The notes: a model not told the origin generated them from the letters alone. A stretch of DNA of 37,464 nt from Pelagibacteraceae bacterium AG-325-C03 (GCA_003283025.1 QBYC01000007.1:1-37464); one strand, 5' to 3'; shown: positions 27,979 through 37,343, numbered from the stretch's first letter. Numbers and translations: made by a program.

Positions 27979-30363
27979 TTAATGAGTGCTTAATTCTTTC
28001 TTAATTTTTTCTTTTTTAGATAGCTGATCTACATCAACCCACTCTACTCTTTTTAAGGGTTTAGTTAATGCTACCTTTAAAACTTCATCAACATTTTTTA
28101 CTGGAATTATTTCTATTGAGTCTATAACAGTTTTTGGAACTTCGGCTAAATCTTTTTTATTTTCGATTGGAATTAAAACTTTTTTAATACCAGCTCTATG
28201 AGCGGCTAGCAGTTTTTCTTTCAAACCTCCAATAGGAAGGACCAAGCCTCTAAGGGTAATCTCACCAGTCATGGCAACGTTCTTATTAACTGGTATCTCT
28301 GTTATTGCGGAAACTATTGATGTCACCATTCCCACACCAGCTGAAGGTCCATCTTTTGGAGTTGCTCCTTCTGGTACATGAATATGGAAATCTTTCTTAT
28401 CGAAGATTGGCGGGATTATACCAAACTGTAAACTTTTTGATCTGATATATGATTTAGCTGCTTTAACCGACTCCTGCATTACATCGCCTAGTTTTCCAGT
28501 AATTTGCATTTTTCCCTTTCCTGGCATTACTGCAGACTCTATTTTTAAAATTTCACCTCCCACTTCTGTCCAAGCTAAACCTGTTACTACTCCTACTCTA
28601 TTTTCCTCTTCTATTTCTCCATAATTAAATTTTTGTACTCCCAATAAATCTTTTAAATCTTTTTCGTTAATCGGATTATTTACTTTTTCATTGTTGTCAA
28701 TTTTTTTGACTAATTTACGCGCTACCTTTGAAATTTCTCTTTCAAGATTTCTAACACCTGATTCTCTAGTGTAGTGTCTGATAATTTTTCTATTTATATT
28801 TTCGTCTATAGTCCACTCTTTCTCTTTCAATCCATTATTTTTGCTTTGATTAGGAATTAGATATTTTTGGGAGATGTTAACTTTTTCGTCTTCTGTATAA
28901 CCAGATAATCTAATTACTTCCATTCTATCAAGTAAAGGTGGCAGAATATTAAGAGTATTGGCTGTTGTTACAAACATTACATCTGACAAATCGTAATCAA
29001 CTTCTAAATAATGATCATTAAATTCTTTATTTTGTTCAGGATCTAAAGCCTCCAACAATGCTGAGGAAGGGTCTCCTCTGTAATCATTACCAACTTTATC
29101 TATCTCATCTAAAAGAAAAAGTGGATTTTTAGTTCCAGCTTTTTTCATCATTTGAATTATTTTTCCAGGTAATGATCCAATATAAGTTCTTCTATGACCT
29201 CTTATTTCAGCCTCATCCCTTATACCTCCCAATGAAATTCTTATAAATTTCCTATTAGTTGCTTTTGCGATTGACTTTCCAAGAGAAGTTTTTCCTACTC
29301 CAGGAGGACCAACCAGACATAATATAGGCCCTTTCATTTTTTGGATTCTTTTTTGTACCGCTAGAAATTCAATTATTCGCTCTTTAACTTTTTCCAAACC
29401 ATAATGGTCTTCATCAAGAATTTTTTGTGCATTATTTAAATCAGAATTAATTTTTGATTTATTTGACCAAGGAAGCTCCGTCATCCAATCTAAGTAATTT
29501 CTAACTACAGTAGCTTCTGCAGACATGGGACTCATGGATTTTAATTTTTTTAATTCGGATAAACACTTTTCTCTTGCTAGTTTAGGCATTTTAGCCTCAG
29601 AAATTGCTGAAGCGAGAGATGATAATTCATCTTTTCCTTCATCAATTTCCCCTAATTCTTTTTGGATAGCTTTTAATTGCTCATTTAAATAATACTCTCG
29701 TTGAGTTTTTTCCATTTGATTTTTAACTCTTCCACGAATTTTTTTCTCAACTGATAATACACTTGTTTCTTTTTCTATAAATTGGTGAATTTTTTCTAAT
29801 CTTTTCTTTAAATCTAATATTTCAAGTAATTCTTGCTTTTCAAATATTTGAATACTTAAATTTGAAGAAATATTATTAGCGATCTGAGAGGGATCTTTTA
29901 AGTTTTTTAAATTTATAGAACTATCATTTAAATCTTTTTTGTTAAGAACTTGTAATCTGTCAAATTTTTTTACTAATCCGAAAGCAAGAGGCTCAAGTTC
30001 TTTCGATACATTTTGATCCTCAGCAATTTCAACTTCACAATTTAAATAATTGCTACTATTTTCAATGTGTTTTAAAATTTTAATTCTTTTTTCACCTTCG
30101 ACTAGAACTTTTACAGTACCGTCAGGTAATTTTAAAAGTTGCAAAACTTTACTCAAGCAGCCGTATTGATATAGATCTTTGCTGCCAGGATCGTCAACTT
30201 CAGAATTTTTTTGAGTAACTAAAACTATAGACTTATCTGATTTCATCACTTCTTGAAGTGCCTTTATAGATTTTTCTCTTCCAACAAAAAGAGGAACTAC
30301 CATTGATGGAAATATGACTATATCCCTAAGAGGTAGAACTGGTTTTAAATAAGAAGCTTCCAT
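27979..30363 (-). CDS. lon: ATP-dependent protease La (Lon)
   Basis: Cytoplasmic AAA+ serine protease that degrades damaged and regulatory proteins. It has 794 residues, normal for LonA. It comprises an N-terminal substrate-binding domain (about 1-200), a coiled-coil linker with QREYYLNEQLKAIQKELGE, Walker A GPPGVGKT (352-359), Walker B LFLLDEID (415-422) and the Ser-Lys dyad S674 (PKDGPSAG) and K716 (GGLKEKLL). It is third after clpP and clpX, 50 nt downstream of clpX. No Shine-Dalgarno precedes the ATG. Confidence 0.97.
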   Translation of the reverse strand: MEASYLKPVLPLRDIVIFPSMVVPLFVGREKSIKALQEVMKSDKSIVLVTQKNSEVDDPGSKDLYQYGCLSKVLQLLKLPDGTVKVLVEGEKRIKILKHIENSSNYLNCEVEIAEDQNVSKELEPLAFGLVKKFDRLQVLNKKDLNDSSINLKNLKDPSQIANNISSNLSIQIFEKQELLEILDLKKRLEKIHQFIEKETSVLSVEKKIRGRVKNQMEKTQREYYLNEQLKAIQKELGEIDEGKDELSSLASAISEAKMPKLAREKCLSELKKLKSMSPMSAEATVVRNYLDWMTELPWSNKSKINSDLNNAQKILDEDHYGLEKVKERIIEFLAVQKRIQKMKGPILCLVGPPGVGKTSLGKSIAKATNRKFIRISLGGIRDEAEIRGHRRTYIGSLPGKIIQMMKKAGTKNPLFLLDEIDKVGNDYRGDPSSALLEALDPEQNKEFNDHYLEVDYDLSDVMFVTTANTLNILPPLLDRMEVIRLSGYTEDEKVNISQKYLIPNQSKNNGLKEKEWTIDENINRKIIRHYTRESGVRNLEREISKVARKLVKKIDNNEKVNNPINEKDLKDLLGVQKFNYGEIEEENRVGVVTGLAWTEVGGEILKIESAVMPGKGKMQITGKLGDVMQESVKAAKSYIRSKSLQFGIIPPIFDKKDFHIHVPEGATPKDGPSAGVGMVTSIVSAITEIPVNKNVAMTGEITLRGLVLPIGGLKEKLLAAHRAGIKKVLIPIENKKDLAEVPKTVIDSIEIIPVKNVDEVLKVALTKPLKRVEWVDVDQLSKKEKIKKELSTH

Positions 30364-30369
30364 TTAGTA

Positions 30370-30399
30370 TTAATATGGCAATTAATGAACTAATTTCAA
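30370..30399 (-). promoter_or_regulatory. Possible lon promoter giving a near-leaderless mRNA
   Basis: On the minus strand, TTGAAA (30394-30399, 5 of 6) and TATTAA (30370-30375, 4 of 6) are spaced by 18 nt. Transcription would start almost on the lon ATG at 30363. Only 50 nt separate lon and clpX, so read-through from clpX is equally possible. Confidence 0.3.
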
Positions 30400-30413
30400 G
30401 AAACAAATTTAAC

Positions 30414-31667
30414 TTAAGCCACTGATGTTGTTGATTTTTTCCCATATGTGACAATGGGTTCTGAAATTCCTTTAACTGAAGAGTTATCTACAGTTACTTT
30501 AATTACATTTTCCATATCTGGAAGCTCAAACATTGTTTTAAGTAAAATATTTTCCAAAATTGATCTTAGACCTCTCGCTCCAGTTTTTTTAGATATAGCT
30601 TTTCTTGCAATCTCTGAAATTGCCTCATCTTTAAATTCTAATTCTACATCTTCAAATTCAAATAACCTTTGGTACTGTTTTATTAAAGAGTTTTTTGGTT
30701 CTTTTAAAATTTTTACTAAAGATTTTTCGTCTAAATCATCTAAAGTTGCAATAATTGGCATTCTTCCAATAAATTCAGGTATTAGGCCGTATTTTATCAA
30801 ATCCTCTGGTTCTAGCATTTTCATAATTTCAGAAAGAGGTTGTTCTTTGAAGTTTTTTACTTTTGCTCCAAAGCCGATTGAACTTCCTTTGCCTCTGCTA
30901 TCAATTAATTTATCTAATCCTGCAAATGCGCCTCCACAAATAAATAAAATATTTGTTGTATCTACTTGTAAAAATTCTTGCTGAGGATGTTTTCTACCGC
31001 CTTGAGGTGGAACACTTGCAACAGTGCCCTCCATTATTTTTAACAACGCTTGCTGAACTCCTTCACCTGAAACATCTCTTGTAATAGATGGATTTTCAGA
31101 TTTTCTACTAATCTTATCTACCTCATCTATGTAAACAATTCCTCTTTGAGCTTTTTCAACATTATAATCTGCTGATTGTAGTAATTTTAGTATAATATTT
31201 TCAACATCTTCTCCTACATAACCTGCTTCTGTTAACGTTGTTGCGTCGGCCATTGTAAAAGGAACATCTAAAATTCTTGCTAAAGTTTGTGCTAATAAAG
31301 TTTTACCGCACCCTGTTGGTCCGACTAAAAGTATATTTGATTTTGACAATTCAATATCTTTATTGTTTCTTGTTTCATGATTTAATCTTTTATAATGATT
31401 ATGCACAGCAACAGAAAGAATTTCTTTTGCAAATTTCTGACCAATTACATAATCGTCTAAAACATTGCAAATTTCTTTTGGAGAAGGTACTCCCTCCTGA
31501 TGTTTTACAAGAGAACTTTTATTTTCCTCTTTAATGATATCCATACACAATTCGACACACTCATCACAAATAAACACTGTGGGTCCAGCAATAAGTTTTC
31601 TAACTTCATGTTGGCTTTTTCCGCAAAAGGAACAATAGAGTATATTTTTATTATTTTTTTCAGACAT
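30414..31667 (-). CDS. clpX: ATP-dependent Clp protease ATP-binding subunit ClpX
   Basis: AAA+ unfoldase that feeds substrates to ClpP. It has 417 residues with an N-terminal zinc-binding domain (C12, C15, C34, C37), Walker A GPTGCGKT (116-123), pore loop GYVG (149-152), Walker [10 protein letters not shown] (177-185) and the loop GGRKHPQQE. Length and motifs are canonical. It lies 79 nt downstream of clpP, with its own candidate promoter in the gap. Confidence 0.97.
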   Translation of the reverse strand: MSEKNNKNILYCSFCGKSQHEVRKLIAGPTVFICDECVELCMDIIKEENKSSLVKHQEGVPSPKEICNVLDDYVIGQKFAKEILSVAVHNHYKRLNHETRNNKDIELSKSNILLVGPTGCGKTLLAQTLARILDVPFTMADATTLTEAGYVGEDVENIILKLLQSADYNVEKAQRGIVYIDEVDKISRKSENPSITRDVSGEGVQQALLKIMEGTVASVPPQGGRKHPQQEFLQVDTTNILFICGGAFAGLDKLIDSRGKGSSIGFGAKVKNFKEQPLSEIMKMLEPEDLIKYGLIPEFIGRMPIIATLDDLDEKSLVKILKEPKNSLIKQYQRLFEFEDVELEFKDEAISEIARKAISKKTGARGLRSILENILLKTMFELPDMENVIKVTVDNSSVKGISEPIVTYGKKSTTSVA

Positions 31668-31684
31668 ATCGAATCAATAAAACT

Positions 31685-31713
31685 AATATAAATCTACCGT
31701 AAATGCTTAGCAA
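31685..31713 (-). promoter_or_regulatory. Candidate clpX promoter
   Basis: On the minus strand, TTGCTA (31708-31713) and TATATT (31685-31690) are exactly 17 nt apart, with transcription predicted about 10 nt before the clpX ATG. The -35 box overlaps the small palindrome TGCTAAGCA. It lies in one of the few same-strand gaps here longer than 60 bp. Confidence 0.45.
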
Positions 31714-31746
31714 GTTGAAGTTCTATGATAAGCTATATATTGTGTT

Positions 31747-32358
31747 TTATTTTCGTTTCTCCACAACAGAGTCTATTAAGCCAAATTTTTTAGCCTCATC
31801 AGCGGTCATAAAATTATCTCGCTCTAGTGCATCAGATATTTCGTTTAACGACTTACCAGTATGTTTTGAGTAAATTACATTTAATCTTTCTTTTAACGAT
31901 AAAATTTCCTTAGCATGAATTTGAATATCAGTAGCTTGACCTTGAAATCCTGCTGAAGGTTGGTGAACCATAATTCTTGAATTGGGAAGAGAAAATCTTT
32001 TTCCATTTTCTCCGGCAGCTAAAAGAAAAGAACCCATTGACGAAGCTTGACCAATGCAGAGAGTCGAAACTGGTGAATTAATATATTGCATAGTATCATA
32101 AATACCTAAACCTGCAGTGACTAAACCGCCAGGGCTATTGATATAAAAATTTATTTCTTTATTAGGATTTTCTGACTCTAAAAAAAGTAATTGTGCGGTT
32201 ACAAGAGAAGCCACAGCATCGTTAACAGGTCCAACCAAAAATACTATTCTCTCCTTTAATAACCTTGAATAAATATCATAAGCTCTTTCACCTTTGCTTG
32301 TTTGTTCAACAACCATCGGGATTAGGCTATTCATCTTTTCTTCCAATTCACGACTCAT
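31747..32358 (-). CDS. clpP: ATP-dependent Clp protease proteolytic subunit ClpP
   Basis: Barrel-forming serine peptidase working with ClpX. From the ATG at 32358 it has 203 residues. The catalytic triad is S107 (QASSMGS), H132 (MVHQPSAG) and D181 (ERDNFM). The frame is open to a TTG at 32373 (five more residues), and an internal ATG at 32334 has GGAAG upstream. I chose 32358 because homologues have a short N-terminal stretch before NLVPMVVEQ. It follows tig closely and is probably co-transcribed with it. Confidence 0.95.
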   Translation of the reverse strand: MSRELEEKMNSLIPMVVEQTSKGERAYDIYSRLLKERIVFLVGPVNDAVASLVTAQLLFLESENPNKEINFYINSPGGLVTAGLGIYDTMQYINSPVSTLCIGQASSMGSFLLAAGENGKRFSLPNSRIMVHQPSAGFQGQATDIQIHAKEILSLKERLNVIYSKHTGKSLNEISDALERDNFMTADEAKKFGLIDSVVEKRK

Positions 32359-32380
32359 ATTTGGTTTATACAACTATTGA

Positions 32381-33751
32381 TTACTTTTTACTAATTTTTT
32401 TTGATTTAGACTTATCTTTTGCAGAAGACGTACTTTTAGATTTCTCAGTTTCTACATTTTGGTTATTAAATTCAGTAATCAATTTTTCAGCTTCTTTAAT
32501 ATTTATCTCTTTAGATAAAATTTTAATTTTTGATTTAATAAGATCTAAAATTTTTTCCTCATACAAAGATCCTTTTAAACTTTGAGATGCACTTGGGTTT
32601 TTTTGATAATGCTCAAGTACCATTTTTTCTTGACCGGGCATACCTTTTATTTGCTTTTGTATTTCATTTCTAACTTCATCGTCTGATACTTTTAGATTAT
32701 TTTTTTCCCCAAATTCATTCAACAACAAGCCAAGTTTTATTCTAGATTTTGCTAATTTTTCATTATTAAACTTATGTTTTTCTTTTTCTTCAAGTTTAAG
32801 ATTTTGAGTCATAATTGAAATTTCTTGGTCAATCAAGTTTTGAGGTAAATCTACCTGATGGCTTTTTTCAATTTGATCTAAAATTTCTTTTTTAGTAATA
32901 GAATTCAATGCCTGGGAGTATTTACCTGACATTTGTTTTTCAATCAAAGATTTTAAATCTTTAATATCTTTCGCGCCCATCAATTTAGCAAAATCATCAT
33001 CAATTTTACTTACTTTAGGTTTTTTTACATTTAAAATTTTACATTGAAATTTAGTTTTTTTGTTTGATAGTTCTTTTTTAGGATGATTGGCTGGAAGCGT
33101 AGCATCTAATATTTTTGTATCATTTTTTTTCACACCAATTAGTTGATCATCAAATCCTTTTAAAAAAAGATCCTTTCCTAACTCAAGCTGGACACCTTTT
33201 CCTTCGCTTCCATCAAATTCATTTCCATCAACTCTAGCTGAATAATCAAAGGTAATTTGATCTCCATTAACTGCTTTTTCATTTTCGTTTTTGTCTTCAA
33301 ATTGTTTATTTTGATTAGCAATTTCTTTTAACTTTTCTTCAATAATTTTATCTTCAATTTTTAAATTAAAACTTGTAGCTTTAAATTTATCAAAACTTTT
33401 TAAACTTATTTTTGGTAAACAATCTACCTGAAGCTCATAATTTAAATCTTTTCCTTCGCTAAATTGTTTAAGATCAATTTTTGGTTGTCCTGCAACTTTT
33501 AATTTTTTTTCATCTAAAACTTTACTAGTTGTTTCTCTCAAAATCTTATCTACTACCTCCCCATAGATAGATTTACCGAATTGGCTTTTAATTATTTCAG
33601 GAGGTACTTTTCCTGGTCTAAAACCTTTTAAAGATATTTCTTTCTGAAGTTCTTTCAATCTCTCGTCCATTTTTATTTGTATTTTTTTTTTGTCAACTAT
33701 TACAGATAAAATTGTTCTAAGCCCTTTTTTTGATTTTACTTCTACTTTCAT
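32381..33751 (-). CDS. tig: Trigger factor
   Basis: Ribosome-associated chaperone and peptidyl-prolyl isomerase that receives nascent chains. It has 456 residues with an N-terminal ribosome-binding domain holding GFRPGK (43-48), an FKBP-like domain (about 155-245) with FDYSARVDGNEFDGSEGKG, and a helical C-terminal chaperone domain ending in a Lys/Ser-rich tail. The ATG is only 7 nt from the 3' end of the upstream tRNA-Leu, so there is no room for a Shine-Dalgarno in a processed mRNA. The first residues MKVEVKSKKGLR match the family start, so this is not a mis-called start. Confidence 0.96.
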   Translation of the reverse strand: MKVEVKSKKGLRTILSVIVDKKKIQIKMDERLKELQKEISLKGFRPGKVPPEIIKSQFGKSIYGEVVDKILRETTSKVLDEKKLKVAGQPKIDLKQFSEGKDLNYELQVDCLPKISLKSFDKFKATSFNLKIEDKIIEEKLKEIANQNKQFEDKNENEKAVNGDQITFDYSARVDGNEFDGSEGKGVQLELGKDLFLKGFDDQLIGVKKNDTKILDATLPANHPKKELSNKKTKFQCKILNVKKPKVSKIDDDFAKLMGAKDIKDLKSLIEKQMSGKYSQALNSITKKEILDQIEKSHQVDLPQNLIDQEISIMTQNLKLEEKEKHKFNNEKLAKSRIKLGLLLNEFGEKNNLKVSDDEVRNEIQKQIKGMPGQEKMVLEHYQKNPSASQSLKGSLYEEKILDLIKSKIKILSKEINIKEAEKLITEFNNQNVETEKSKSTSSAKDKSKSKKISKK

Positions 33752-33758
33752 AATGTTT

Positions 33759-33843
33759 TGGTGGGCAAGAAGAGACTCGAACTCTTAAGCCTTGCGGCAC
33801 TGGTTTCTAAGACCAGCGCGTATACCAATTCCGCCACTTGCCC
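33759..33843 (-). tRNA. tRNA-Leu (UAG)
   Basis: A complete 85-nt class II tRNA with encoded CCA. The acceptor GGGCAAG pairs with CTTGCCC. The anticodon loop CTTAGAA gives TAG. A long variable arm (TGCCGCAAGGCTT) and T-loop GTTCGAGTC are present. It is placed 7 nt upstream of tig and 29 nt after the preceding glycosyltransferase gene. Confidence 0.96.
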
Positions 33844-33859
33844 CTAACTTAATCGTTGC

Positions 33860-33887
33860 TTTATATATCAAATTAATTTTTTGTAAA
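33860..33887 (-). promoter_or_regulatory. Candidate promoter of the tRNA-Leu/tig unit
   Basis: On the minus strand, TTTACA (33882-33887) and TATAAA (33860-33865), each 5 of 6 to consensus, are spaced by 16 nt. They would start transcription about 10 nt before tRNA-Leu. The -35 box lies in the last codons of the upstream WecA-like gene. It is the best promoter match I found in the window. Confidence 0.5.
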
Positions 33888-34934
33888 ATGATAAAGTCTA
33901 GAATAAATTATTAGATAAACTAACATCAAGATAAAAAACCAATACCTACTAAGCTGGGGATTGTCTAAGAAATACAACCCAGGAATTATCAAAATTAAAT
34001 ACACAATATTTATGATAATTGCATTTAAATAGTTTCCTTTATCTTTTCCGTAAATATTAGAAATTCTATTAAAACTAAGCATATGTAAATGTTTGTTATC
34101 AGGATAAATTGGAGATTTTTTTTGAAAGATTTTTCTGAAAAATGAGAAGAATACCTCAAAAAAAAGATAAAATAGTAGTGTGCAAAAGAAAAATGAAGAA
34201 ATTTCATAATTTGTATTATTTGTAATGATTGTATTTAAGCCAGTCAAAGCTCCCAAGGTATAAGCTCCGCTGTCCCCTAGAAAGATTTTAGCATTTGGAA
34301 AATTAAATAGTAAAAATGACAATAAAATTATAATTTGAGAAATCAGCAAAATTGAAAATTCTAAATTCTCATTATTCATGTTTATATAAGTCAATATTAT
34401 ATTAATGATAATTAAATTTATTGTTAATAAACCATTAAATCCATCTATCAAATTTGCTCCATTAATTACAAATAAAAAACATAATAAAACAAAAATTGAA
34501 GAGAACATGTGGCCAGACATTAAAGGAATTAAAAACGGGATATCAATATTTAAAACTTTAATTGGTAAAATATATATAAACACAAAAAGAAGAATCAACA
34601 TGATAATCAATCTGCTGAATGGTTTAATATTAATCTTTAAATCATCTAAAAAACCCACCAAAAAAACTGAGTAGCTTATAAAAATATAATTGTATAAAAT
34701 TTTAGAATATAACAAGTAATAAATTAAAAAAAAAATAGTTAAAGAAAGTATTACAGCAATACCTCCGCTTCGTGTTACTGGAGAGTTATGAAAAGCTTGG
34801 GGTTTAGAAAAATCTTCATCTAGTAAAGCACCTCTTTTAATTTTTTCTGAAAACTTACTAACGATTAAAAAAATAAAAAAACTTATTAAAGCAAAAATTG
34901 ATAAAAAACTAGCTTCGATTGACTCTGTTCCCAT
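33873..34934 (-). CDS. WecA/MraY-superfamily sugar-1-phosphate transferase
   Basis: Integral membrane enzyme (family GT4/PNPT) that transfers a sugar-1-phosphate to undecaprenyl phosphate, the first step of a lipid-linked glycan. The 353 residues have about ten membrane helices. Diagnostic motifs are the catalytic DD at 97-98 (GFLDDLK), NLIDGFNGL (161-169), LGDSG (219-223) and a cytoplasmic HLH at 282-284 followed by ML. The last resembles the WecA-type HIHH loop more than MraY. It is not in a peptidoglycan (mra) cluster, so an O-antigen or other surface-glycan role is more likely than lipid I synthesis. It overlaps the EamA gene stop by one base. The sugar is unknown. Confidence 0.87.
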   Translation of the reverse strand: MGTESIEASFLSIFALISFFIFLIVSKFSEKIKRGALLDEDFSKPQAFHNSPVTRSGGIAVILSLTIFFLIYYLLYSKILYNYIFISYSVFLVGFLDDLKINIKPFSRLIIMLILLFVFIYILPIKVLNIDIPFLIPLMSGHMFSSIFVLLCFLFVINGANLIDGFNGLLTINLIIINIILTYINMNNENLEFSILLISQIIILLSFLLFNFPNAKIFLGDSGAYTLGALTGLNTIITNNTNYEISSFFFCTLLFYLFFEVFFSFFRKIFQKKSPIYPDNKHLHMLSFNRISNIYGKDKGNYLNAIIINIVYLILIIPGLYFLDNPQLSRYWFFILMLVYLIIYSRLYHFTKN

Positions 34935-35818
34935 TAATTAAATCCTTTATTATTTTTTTTAAATATATAAATTCCTAATAGAATTATAACTAATGAGAGT
35001 AAAACTCTCCATGTAATAATCTCATCCATTAAAAAATATCCAAAGATAATTCCAAAAATTGGAATTAAGTATGCCACTTGAGTTTGAAAAACCAATCCGT
35101 TTATAGTTAAAATTCTAAATCTTATTAGCCACGCTAAACCAGTTGCAATAACACCCAGATACAGTAATGACAAAGTCGATAGTAAAGACGGATTTAACCT
35201 CCATGGTTCTTCAATAATTAATGAAAAGGGTAACAAAAAAATAACCGACCATAATGTGGTAGATGTAGTAACGTTTTCATTTTTTTTATATTTTAATTTT
35301 AAAGTTAACAAGCCGCCTATGCAGTAAAATGTTGATCCTAAAATAGTAATAAAAGCATAAATATAGTTGTCACTATTTATAATAACTTTGTCAAAGAATA
35401 ATAATATAATTCCGCTAAAACCAATTAAAACACCAATGGATTTTAAATAGGATAATTTCTCATCTTTTGTAAAAAAGTGTGCAAGTATTGAACCGCTTAA
35501 AGGTGTTGTGCTCATTAATATAGCAGCAAGGTAACTATTTATTTTTGCAGTACCAATTGCAATTAAAACAAAAGGTATTGCAATATTAAAAAGGCCTATC
35601 AAAGCATACCAATTCCAATTGTTACTAAATGCCTCGATCTTAATTCCATTTATTTTACAAAGGATTAATAAGGGTATGCTTGCAAAGATTACTCTTACTA
35701 AAGCAAGTGTGATTGGCTCGTAAGAATATGTAGCTATCTTTATATTAAAGAAAGATGAGCCCCAAATTATAGCTAGTAAAATTAATAAAGATACATCAAA
35801 GGTATTTGCTTCTTTCAT
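34934..35818 (-). CDS. EamA/DMT superfamily permease
   Basis: 294 residues with ten predicted membrane helices in two EamA repeats (about 6-140 and 150-290). It begins DVSLLILLAIIWGSSFFNIK, the typical drug/metabolite-transporter start. Substrates in this superfamily range from amino acids to nucleotide sugars and cannot be read from sequence. Translation is likely coupled to the WecA-like gene (1-nt overlap), which hints at, but does not show, a glycan-related role. It is divergent from glnA with 118 bp between. Confidence 0.88.
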   Translation of the reverse strand: MKEANTFDVSLLILLAIIWGSSFFNIKIATYSYEPITLALVRVIFASIPLLILCKINGIKIEAFSNNWNWYALIGLFNIAIPFVLIAIGTAKINSYLAAILMSTTPLSGSILAHFFTKDEKLSYLKSIGVLIGFSGIILLFFDKVIINSDNYIYAFITILGSTFYCIGGLLTLKLKYKKNENVTTSTTLWSVIFLLPFSLIIEEPWRLNPSLLSTLSLLYLGVIATGLAWLIRFRILTINGLVFQTQVAYLIPIFGIIFGYFLMDEIITWRVLLSLVIILLGIYIFKKNNKGFN

Positions 35819-35873
35819 TATAAATCTATAGTTTGGATATGTGATAAATGCATAGCTGATATTTATATTTAAT

Positions 35874-35932
35874 TATACTATAAAAAACATCCTTATATAT
35901 GTTCGCACAAATTAAACATAACTCAAAAGGAG
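35874..35932 (+). promoter_or_regulatory. glnA upstream region: -10-like box, small inverted repeat and RBS
   Basis: TATACT at 35874-35879 is a fair -10 box, but no good -35 is seen 16-18 nt before it, so an activator would be needed. A weak inverted repeat TATGTT/AACATA (35898-35903 and 35915-35920) precedes a strong Shine-Dalgarno AGGAG (35928-35932), 4 nt from the ATG. I see no match to the cyanobacterial/marine glnA riboswitch core as I remember it, nor a clear NtrC site. Confidence 0.4.
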
Positions 35933-35936
35933 CAAA

Positions 35937-37343
35937 ATGAGTTCGAAAGACGTTCTTGCGTTAATAAAAGACAAACAAATTGAATTTGTTGATCTAAGAT
36001 TCACAGACCCCAAAGGTAAGCTACAACATTTGACTATGGACTCAACTATTGTTGACGAAGATATGTTAAACAATGGAGTGTTTTTTGATGGTTCATCTAT
36101 AGCAGGATGGAAAGCTATAAACGAGTCTGACATGATTTTAAAACCTGACTTAGATAGACCAATAATTGATCCTTTTAACTCTCACACTACGGTAAATATT
36201 TTTTGCGATATTTTAGATGCAGTAAAAAAAGACCTTTATGGAAGAGACCCAAGGGGAACTGCAAAGAAAGCTGAGGCATATTTAAAAAAATCAGGAATTG
36301 GAGACAAATCATACTTCGGTCCTGAACCAGAATTTTTTGTTTTCGATGATGTAAGATTTAAAAACGATATGAATGAAACAAGTTTCAACATAGATAGTTC
36401 GGAAGGTCCGTATAATACTGGTAAAAAATATGAGAATGGCAACATGGGGCATAGACCAGGAATTAAAGGTGGTTATTTTCCTGTGCCTCCAGTCGATAGC
36501 GCTCAAGATATGAGAGGAGAATATTTAAAAGCTCTAAAAGACATGGGTGTAAAAGTTGAAAAACATCATCACGAAGTAGCACCTAGTCAACATGAGCTTG
36601 GAATGTATTTTGGAACATTAACCAACATGGCTGATAACGTTCAGCTATACAAGTATGCAGTTCAAATGGTTACTCACTCATTTGGAAAAACAGCAACTTT
36701 TATGCCTAAACCAGTAAAAGGTGATAACGGTTCTGGTATGCACTGTCACCAATCAATTTGGAAAGGCAGTACTCCAGTATTTATGGGCAAAGAATACGCA
36801 GGCTTATCTAAAGAAGCTTTGTACTACATAGGTGGTATTTTAAAACACGCTAAAGCTATAAATGCTTTTTCGAATGCTACAACTAATAGTTATAAAAGGT
36901 TAATTCCAGGTTTTGAGGCACCAGTAATTTTAGCATACTCGGCTAGAAATAGATCTGCTTCATGTAGAATTCCTGTAATAATGAATCCAAAAGCAGCTAG
37001 AATGGAAATAAGATTCCCAGATGCTGCAGGAAATCCTTACCTAACTTTTGCATCGATGCTAATGGCTGGAATCGATGGTATTAAAAATAAAATTGATCCA
37101 GGCAAAGCCTTTGATCAAGATTTATATTCTCTCACAGAGGATGAAGTTAAAAAATTACCAACAGTTTGTGGCTCTCTCAGAGAAGCAATGCAAAACTTAG
37201 ATAAAGATAGAAAGTTTTTAACTGAAGGTGGAGTATTTACAGACGACCAAATTGACGCCTACATCGAATTAAAATTCCAAGAAATTTATAAATTTGAACA
37301 TACTCCTCATCCAATTGAATTTGAAATGTATTACAGTGGTTAG
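35937..37343 (+). CDS. glnA: Glutamine synthetase, type I
   Basis: Assimilates ammonium by ATP-dependent amidation of glutamate. It is a cytoplasmic dodecamer of 468 residues, the usual GSI-beta length. Visible signatures are the Asp-50 region FDGSSIAGW, metal ligands in GPEPEFF (E130, E132), MHCHQS, the ATP/glutamate-site segment RNRSASCRIP, and the adenylylation-loop tyrosine Y397 (QDLYSLTED), at the same number as in E. coli. A strong AGGAG is 4 nt upstream. The gene ends convergently with an IscA-type gene, sharing 4 bp (37340-37343). Presence of Y397 shows the site is conserved, not that GlnE acts on it. Confidence 0.97.
   Translation: MSSKDVLALIKDKQIEFVDLRFTDPKGKLQHLTMDSTIVDEDMLNNGVFFDGSSIAGWKAINESDMILKPDLDRPIIDPFNSHTTVNIFCDILDAVKKDLYGRDPRGTAKKAEAYLKKSGIGDKSYFGPEPEFFVFDDVRFKNDMNETSFNIDSSEGPYNTGKKYENGNMGHRPGIKGGYFPVPPVDSAQDMRGEYLKALKDMGVKVEKHHHEVAPSQHELGMYFGTLTNMADNVQLYKYAVQMVTHSFGKTATFMPKPVKGDNGSGMHCHQSIWKGSTPVFMGKEYAGLSKEALYYIGGILKHAKAINAFSNATTNSYKRLIPGFEAPVILAYSARNRSASCRIPVIMNPKAARMEIRFPDAAGNPYLTFASMLMAGIDGIKNKIDPGKAFDQDLYSLTEDEVKKLPTVCGSLREAMQNLDKDRKFLTEGGVFTDDQIDAYIELKFQEIYKFEHTPHPIEFEMYYSG

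Noticed and set aside
30448-30984. 178-codon open frame on the plus strand opposite clpX
   Set aside because: It lies wholly antisense to a well-conserved gene, has low-complexity Ser/Ile/Leu composition and no RBS. It is a shadow of clpX codon use.
35898-35920. Hairpin before glnA as a riboswitch
   Set aside because: Only a 6-bp, mostly A-U stem with an 11-nt loop; too weak and lacking the conserved core of known glutamine-responsive RNAs as I remember it.
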